Source of the DNA: Verrucomicrobiales bacterium
GTDB taxonomy: Bacteria > Verrucomicrobiota > Verrucomicrobiia > Verrucomicrobiales > SLCJ01
Reading direction: 5' to 3'
DNA length: 10,185 nt
Assembly (NCBI GenBank): GCA_007125835.1
Contig: SLCJ01000084.1
Location: forward strand, 1 to 10,185
Positions 5,529 to 10,185 of this stretch are shown here, piece after piece. The position numbers and the translations under genes were made by a program. How positions within the stretch are numbered: the first letter of the stretch is position 1; each line of letters begins with the position of its first letter. The notes beneath the pieces were generated by a model. The model saw only the letters and a program-made list of their open reading frames with translations. It did no database searches and had not been told where the DNA came from.

Positions 5529-7553
5529 ATGAAAAAATCTCTGTTCCTGCTCGCATTTTTGCCCGTGTTGGCCGCCTCTGCGGCGGATGAATCCTTTGGT
5601 GCTGCCCAGGTCGGCCCGCTGGAAAGCGTGAGCGGGCCGGTGGGCACGTGGTCGGCGGAGGCCGGGCATGCAGAGATCCGCCAGGGCAACGCCCGCTCGG
5701 GCGAGCGCGCGCTGCGCATCCATGGTGGCGATGGTTGGCGCGAGGTGATGCTGGAACTGCCTGCCGCCGCAGAGGAGGGATCCGGTTTGGTTTTTCACGC
5801 CGAGCGCTGGACGGCCCGGGACCCGTTCCGTTTCCGGGTGGAGGCAGAAGTCGGCGGCCAATGGGACGAGATTTGGAATGGCGACGACCAGGTGCGGGTG
5901 GGAGGATATCATGTGCGGGCGGATATTGACCTGCCGGCGAACACGCGGCGTCTGCGGTTCCGCTCGGAGGCGGCGGAGGGCGGCGGCGTGCTGCTGGATG
6001 ACTTCCTTCTCGAAGCTCCGGAAGCGGCTTCGATCGTGGCTGTGGAGGCGGCGCATCCGGTAGTGCCCGCGTTTGTCCGCGAGACCTTCAATCCGGTGAC
6101 CGGCGTGCGTGTGGATGTGCGTGGACGTCTGGGTGAGGTGGAGGTGGGAGCTTTCGAGGTGATTTTGGATGGCACCTCCGATCTCAATGACGTGGAAAAG
6201 GTGAATGTTTTTCGCGGCGAAGCCGATCCGTCGCGTCGCAGCGAGGATCTTGTGGGCACTGCTGCGGTGGAGGGCGAGAGGCTGGTGGTGGACGGAGACG
6301 GGCTCTCCCTGGGGGCGGGGAGCCATTGGTTCTGGGTTTCCCCGGTGATGCGCGAGGGTGCTGACATCGATGGTGTGGTGCGGGTGGCGGTGCCCCGGTT
6401 GACCAGCGGTGGAGAGGTCGTGGAGGTGAGCGGTGCGGAGGGCGCAAGGGCGCAGCGCATTGGTTATGCGGTGCGCCTGCCTGGGGACGATGGTTCGGTT
6501 TCCTATCGGATTCCCGGCATGGTGGAAAGCCGCGAGGGCACACTGGTGGCGGTGTATGACATCCGTTGGCGGCATGCGGGCGACCTGCCGGCGGACATTG
6601 ATGTGGGCATTTCGCGCAGCACCGATGGCGGGCGGACATGGGGGCCGATGATCAAGGCGATGACGCGGGACATCGAGGGCATTGGCCAGGGGATTGGAGA
6701 TGCGGCCATTCTGGTAGACGATGAGACCGGCCGCCTCTGGATTGCCGTGCTGGCGGCTCCCAAGACGGGGCATCCGATCTGGCGGAGCGTGGCCGGATCG
6801 GTTTCACCGGACAATGTCGGCCAGTTTCTGTTGGCCTACAGTGACGATGATGGCGTGACCTGGTCGGATCCGATCAACATCACCCCCGACATCAAACGGC
6901 TCGGCGACGAAGATACGGAAAACTGGGGTTTGCTATTCCAAGGCCCGGGTAACGGGATCACCATGCGGGATGGGACGCTTGTCTTCCCGTCCCAGGTGTG
7001 GACGGTAAGGGCGGATGGCAGCATCGGCGAGTCGCTGGGAGTTTTGGTTTACTCAAAGGATCGCGGCGAGACTTGGCAAAGCAGCCGGGCCACTACCTAC
7101 AACCACATTCACGCATCCGAATCCCAGGCGGTGGAACTTTCCGACGGGGGCATCCTGTTCAACGCCCGCAACGAGCACCGAAATGGCTTCCGCATGGTCG
7201 CGACAACCGCCGACTTGGGGCAAACATGGCAGCCACACCCGACCGACCGCTGCCCGCAAACCGGCTTGAACGAGCCGACCTGCCAGGCGAGCATCCTGCG
7301 GGTCTCGTTCGATCCGAACATCATCGCCTTTTCGAATCCGGCCACCACGGGCGGCCGCCATTCGATGACGGTGAGGATTTCCACCGACGACGGGATGACC
7401 TGGCCCGAGGAGAAACACCGGATGTATGACTCGCGCAATGGTTACGGGTATTCGAGCCTTTCCACCGTCGGGGAGGAGCACATCGGTGTGCTGTATGAAG
7501 GGCGCGACACGATGTATTTCCTGCGTTTTCCGTTGAGCGAGTGGTTTGATTGA
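5529..7553 (+). CDS. Secreted exo-alpha-sialidase (neuraminidase, GH33-like)
   Basis: The enzyme should release terminal sialic acids from glycoconjugates outside the cytoplasm. Of 674 residues, 1 to about 19 form a signal peptide (MKKSLFLLAF, Ala-rich cleavage region). Residues 25-165 form a beta-rich domain ending in VLLDDFLLE, like a carbohydrate-binding jelly roll. About 180-300 resembles the sialidase-associated N-terminal domain (SDLNDVEKVNVF, HWFWVSP), and 310-674 is the six-bladed propeller. It has the YRIP motif (R327) and five Asp boxes, S-x-D-x-G-x-T-W type, at 362-371, 438-445, 509-516, 560-567 and 618-625. Likely catalytic residues are the Arg triad R327/R547/R610, acid/base D352, and the E536-Y641 nucleophile pair, aligned by eye. 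The ATG at 5529 is preferred over the TTG at 5502 because the signal peptide starts there. There is no Shine-Dalgarno sequence. No sialic acid catabolic genes are in the window. Confidence 0.93.
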   Translation: MKKSLFLLAFLPVLAASAADESFGAAQVGPLESVSGPVGTWSAEAGHAEIRQGNARSGERALRIHGGDGWREVMLELPAAAEEGSGLVFHAERWTARDPFRFRVEAEVGGQWDEIWNGDDQVRVGGYHVRADIDLPANTRRLRFRSEAAEGGGVLLDDFLLEAPEAASIVAVEAAHPVVPAFVRETFNPVTGVRVDVRGRLGEVEVGAFEVILDGTSDLNDVEKVNVFRGEADPSRRSEDLVGTAAVEGERLVVDGDGLSLGAGSHWFWVSPVMREGADIDGVVRVAVPRLTSGGEVVEVSGAEGARAQRIGYAVRLPGDDGSVSYRIPGMVESREGTLVAVYDIRWRHAGDLPADIDVGISRSTDGGRTWGPMIKAMTRDIEGIGQGIGDAAILVDDETGRLWIAVLAAPKTGHPIWRSVAGSVSPDNVGQFLLAYSDDDGVTWSDPINITPDIKRLGDEDTENWGLLFQGPGNGITMRDGTLVFPSQVWTVRADGSIGESLGVLVYSKDRGETWQSSRATTYNHIHASESQAVELSDGGILFNARNEHRNGFRMVATTADLGQTWQPHPTDRCPQTGLNEPTCQASILRVSFDPNIIAFSNPATTGGRHSMTVRISTDDGMTWPEEKHRMYDSRNGYGYSSLSTVGEEHIGVLYEGRDTMYFLRFPLSEWFD

Positions 7554-7569
7554 AGTGCAGGGCGCTGAT

Positions 7570-9828
7570 TCATGGTGTGTCGGCGCCTCCCGGGATGCGG
7601 CCGGTAGCCACGCCCTCAAACCATTCTTCAAACGAGCGGCCGGGTTGCCTGTCCGTCAGAAGGCCATTGGGGTTCGCGCGCAGAGCGGCGAGCGCGCGCT
7701 CGGCGGTCTCCGCAGCGGCGGCGGGTTGTCCGGTGGCGAGAAGGGCGCGGCACAGGGTGTGCAGCACTGCCGGATCCCTGGCGTGGGGGGTGTCGGCCAG
7801 GGGGGCGAGCAGGTCGAGGGCGCGATCGGGGTGGTGCGTTGCGGCGTGGTTTGGGTCGAGGTGCAGGATGGCTAGTTCGTGGCGAATGACTCCTGAATCA
7901 GCTGCGGCGGCGAGAGCCTTTTCGTATGTCGCTGCGGCTTGGGTGAAATTGCCGGTCAGCATGTGTGCCTGCGCCAGCAGGTGAAGGGATCGCGGTGTGG
8001 CGTGGGGATCGTCGAGATTCACGCCGGTTTCGAGCACGGGGATGGCTTGAGCGGGCTCTCCGAGGTGCAGCCACATGGCACCGAGAGTTTGCGCTGCCTG
8101 CGGGCACCTTGGATCGGCCCGGGTGGCGCGCCTGTAAAAGAAGAGGGCCTCTCGCTGCCGGTTTGCGGCGTAGGCGGCGTGACCGCGTTCGAGAAGGGCG
8201 GGGGCGTCCGTGGTTTTGTCGCTTTGATTCTCGACCAGCAGAGCCAGCCCGGCGTCCTCATCACCAGCTGCGGCCATGCGGAGGGCGATTTCATCTAGGA
8301 AGCGCTGGCGATGTGGCAGCGATTCGCCGGCGGCGCGGAATTCGGCGAGGGCTCCGGCCATGTCGCCGGTGCGGGCGAGAGCCAGGGCAAGGCTGCCCCG
8401 GGTGACGGGGTGGCGAGGCTCGCGGTCGACGGCTTCCCGCAGCAGCCGAATGCCTTCTTCGGGGCGCTCCTGACGGAGCCGAACCAAAGCGAGTTGGTGA
8501 AGGGCGAGATGGCTGGGGCCGGCGGCATCGAGGGTGTGTTGCCACAGGGTTTCGGGCGTGCTCCAGTGTCGGGACTGCCGGGCCGTGAGCGCGAGAAGAG
8601 GCAGGCCAAGCGCGGCGAGGATGGCGGCCGTGGTGGCGATTCTCGCGCGCCTTTGTCCCGGCACTCGGATCGCGGCGAAGGAGAAAACCGCAGCGGCCAT
8701 GAGTCCGATGTGCGGAAGGTGGGTGTAGCGGTCGGGGGCGAAGGCGTCGGACAGGGTGACCAGTCCGCTGGCCGGCAGCGCGAGCAACAGAAACCAGAAC
8801 ACTCCTGCAAAAACCCACGGAGCGCGGTGACGAAGACGGAATGCCAACACCACGAGCGCACACCATGTCGCAATCGATGCGACGAGCGCGGGCCATGGGA
8901 TGCTTTCCGGATGGGGGTAGTAAGGGGCGAGGTCCACCGGCCACAGCGTGCGCCAGAGGAATGAGCCGTAGGTCAGCGCTGTGTGGATGGCTCGCGTGGC
9001 GAGGCCCGGTGTGGCTTGACTGGGAAAAAACTGATTCCCCGACCACGTGGCCCACGTGACCGCCGCTACAGCCACGCCGATGACGAAGAAGGGAATTTTC
9101 TCTTTGAGCAAGCTCAGTGCTGCTGACAGCCGCCGCCCTTCCCGCAGGTTCTGAAAACGCCCCAGAGGCCAGAAATCAAAACAGAGCAGAGCCAGCGGCA
9201 GGGTCATGACGGCTGGTTTCGACATCGCGGCCGCGGCGGCACACACCACCGCCGCGAGATAGAGGCGACGGCGTGACGTGCGGACCCAGCTTGTATAAAA
9301 CCACAGGCACAGCACAAAAAACAAGCCGGAGAGCACGTCTTTGCGTGCTGCGATCCAGACAACCGTCTCCACCCGCAGGGGATGGATGGCGAAAACGAGC
9401 GCCACGGCAAAAGAGGGCCACAGGCGGTTGGTGGTGCGGAGAAAAAGTGCGAAGAGCAGAAGCGAGGTGGCAAGGTGCAACAGCACGCTGGTCAGGTGGT
9501 GTCCACCCGCCCACGTCCCGAACAGGGTCACATCAAGCATGTGGGAGATCGTGGTCAACGGTACCCAAAGATTGAGCTGCGGTGTGGTAAAGGCGTGGCG
9601 GATTCCGTCGCCCGTCAATCCCTGTGAGACAAGGGGGTGGCTGGCGACAAGGACGGGGTCGTCGTAATCGGAAAACCCGAGCGAGGGAGTGTGGCGGAAT
9701 GCGAGCAGCACTGCCAGTGCCAGCAGAATGTAGGCGAGCCACGTGGCACCCTGTCCGCCGGGTCTTTGCGGTCCACGTTGTGCATTTTGCTCTGCGAATT
9801 GTCCACTCATCGCCTCGTCTTGGCTCAT
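7570..9828 (-). CDS. TMTC-like GT-C membrane protein with C-terminal TPR repeats
   Basis: A 752-residue protein with two halves. Residues 30 to about 416 hold roughly ten membrane segments. The first periplasmic loop carries DYDDP (54-58), the acidic motif expected of GT-C sugar transferases, followed by WVPLTTISHMLD (88-99), GGHHLTSVLLH (108-118), HPLRVETVVWIAARKDVLSG (149-168) and KPAVMTLPLALL (204-215). This block is shared with TMTC-type and related bacterial proteins. Residues about 439-715 are tetratricopeptide repeats, for example 439-472, 473-506, 575-608 and 614-647. The family includes lipid-phosphate-sugar-dependent O-mannosyltransferases in animals; the bacterial acceptor and donor are unknown, and some relatives may not be enzymes. 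The ATG at 9828 is one choice, with 9810 the alternative (746 residues), and a TTG at 9870 is unlikely. Neither ATG has a good ribosome site. The gene runs convergent to the sialidase, with 16 bp between stop codons. Confidence 0.88.
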   Translation of the reverse strand: MSQDEAMSGQFAEQNAQRGPQRPGGQGATWLAYILLALAVLLAFRHTPSLGFSDYDDPVLVASHPLVSQGLTGDGIRHAFTTPQLNLWVPLTTISHMLDVTLFGTWAGGHHLTSVLLHLATSLLLFALFLRTTNRLWPSFAVALVFAIHPLRVETVVWIAARKDVLSGLFFVLCLWFYTSWVRTSRRRLYLAAVVCAAAAAMSKPAVMTLPLALLCFDFWPLGRFQNLREGRRLSAALSLLKEKIPFFVIGVAVAAVTWATWSGNQFFPSQATPGLATRAIHTALTYGSFLWRTLWPVDLAPYYPHPESIPWPALVASIATWCALVVLAFRLRHRAPWVFAGVFWFLLLALPASGLVTLSDAFAPDRYTHLPHIGLMAAAVFSFAAIRVPGQRRARIATTAAILAALGLPLLALTARQSRHWSTPETLWQHTLDAAGPSHLALHQLALVRLRQERPEEGIRLLREAVDREPRHPVTRGSLALALARTGDMAGALAEFRAAGESLPHRQRFLDEIALRMAAAGDEDAGLALLVENQSDKTTDAPALLERGHAAYAANRQREALFFYRRATRADPRCPQAAQTLGAMWLHLGEPAQAIPVLETGVNLDDPHATPRSLHLLAQAHMLTGNFTQAAATYEKALAAAADSGVIRHELAILHLDPNHAATHHPDRALDLLAPLADTPHARDPAVLHTLCRALLATGQPAAAAETAERALAALRANPNGLLTDRQPGRSFEEWFEGVATGRIPGGADTP

Positions 9829-10035
9829 AGAATAGCCCGGCGGGCCGGAGATGCATCGGCAAACGACCAAAAGAGACTATGAAGTCGAATCTTTTTTCGA
9901 TAAAAATGTCGAATTTGTCTTGTGTTGGCGATAATTTCCGCGTTATAACGGAAATGGGAAGGATGCGGACCCAGCCTGGTCAGGGGGCCGGGATCCTGGT
10001 TCCGCACCCAACCGCAATACCAACCTCTATCTATC
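9829..10035. promoter_or_regulatory. Divergent intergenic region with promoter-like and operator-like elements
   Basis: This 207-bp gap separates two genes read outward. Bases 9880-9955 are AT-rich against GC-rich surroundings. They hold GTCGAAT twice, 24 bp apart (9884-9890 and 9908-9914), a TATAAC -10-like box (9944-9949) with a weak TTGTGT (9920-9925) 18 bp upstream, and an inverted repeat ATTTCCG/CGGAAAT (9934-9940 with 9949-9955) that overlaps the -10 box. CGTTATAACG (9941-9950) is itself a perfect palindrome. Promoter placement is tentative; the inverted repeats are certain. Confidence 0.5.
9964..10006 (+). other. Leader hairpin before the exported-protein gene
   Basis: TGCGGACCCAG (9964-9974) pairs with CTGGTTCCGCA (9996-10006), ten pairs and one C-T mismatch, enclosing 21 bases that can form a smaller CCTG/CAGG hairpin (9975-9984). 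It falls inside the expected 5' leader of the gene starting at 10036. No T-run follows, so it is not a simple terminator. It could be an RNA structure in the leader or an isolated repeat element. Confidence 0.5.
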
Positions 10036-10185
10036 ATGAGAACCATACTCTTGAAAATCAAATCCTCCGCCGCCTTGCCGGTGGGGAGCCTGCTGGCCGC
10101 TTTGGCTGCGACCGCCCTTGCCTTTCCTCAGAAACTCGAAGCCATTGACCTTCCCAACGGCATGGCCGGACCAGGCGACCTGCAA
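10036..10185 (+). CDS. N-terminus of an exported protein, cut by the window end
   Basis: Fifty codons are visible and the frame is still open at the last base. The product starts MRTILLKIK, giving a positively charged end, followed by a hydrophobic Ala/Leu stretch (about residues 12-29) and an ALA cleavage-like site before FPQ, so residues 1 to about 29 look like a Sec signal peptide. The mature part begins FPQKLEAIDLPNGMAGPGD. I do not recognise a family from this little sequence. The ATG at 10036 is preferred because it starts the signal peptide; no Shine-Dalgarno sequence precedes it. It is divergent from the TPR gene and lies about 80 bases downstream of the promoter-like element. Confidence 0.7.
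   Translation, partial: MRTILLKIKSSAALPVGSLLAALAATALAFPQKLEAIDLPNGMAGPGDLQ

Noticed and set aside
5199..6773. Minus-strand 524-residue open frame
   Set aside because: Long, but antisense to the end of the MarC-family gene and to the sialidase, whose motifs are unmistakable. His/Arg/Pro-rich composition indicates a shadow.
9879..10148. Plus-strand 89-residue open frame overlapping the last gene
   Set aside because: It runs through the promoter-like and hairpin region and out of frame across the signal-peptide gene; no protein features.

Overview
The window is GC-rich chromosomal DNA from a bacterium, most likely a Verrucomicrobiota member. That assignment is inferred from three things: the mix of families (a secreted exo-sialidase with an extra N-terminal domain, a GT-C/TPR protein of the TMTC type, a TPMT-type methyltransferase), the hairpin-rich intergenic repeats, and start codons that lack clear Shine-Dalgarno sequences. 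No marker gene fixes the taxon.

Layout. Bases 1-840 hold no convincing gene. They contain short hairpins with mostly three-base loops, a 43-bp direct repeat (2-44 and 118-160), a 32-nt near-perfect palindrome (353-384) and a degenerate tandem repeat of about 145 bp (434-720). Next come minus-strand genes: a strong intrinsic terminator (843-877), glyceraldehyde-3-phosphate dehydrogenase (894-1940), a GT4 glycosyltransferase (2048-3244) and a TPMT-family SAM methyltransferase (3294-3890). The last two probably share a transcript. A 75-bp divergent gap with a good sigma70-like promoter leads to plus-strand genes: a membrane-anchored staphylococcal-nuclease-fold protein with an altered active site (3966-4688), a MarC-family membrane protein (4714-5373) and a secreted sialidase (5529-7553). 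The sialidase ends 16 bp from the end of a convergent minus-strand gene for a large GT-C/TPR membrane protein (7570-9828). A structured, AT-rich intergenic region separates that gene from a divergent plus-strand gene for an exported protein (10036 onward), which the window end cuts off.

How they fit together. GAPDH is core glycolysis. The GT4 enzyme and the TMTC-like protein suggest surface glycan synthesis or protein glycosylation, and the sialidase suggests use of host or algal glycoconjugates outside the cytoplasm. Apart from the methyltransferase-glycosyltransferase pair and the nuclease-like/MarC pair, nothing ties the genes into one pathway. I do not see a clear novel multi-gene system. 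The items most worth checking are the altered nuclease-fold protein with its near-leaderless promoter, the repeat-rich first 800 bases, and the operator-like structures in the 9829-10035 divergent region.
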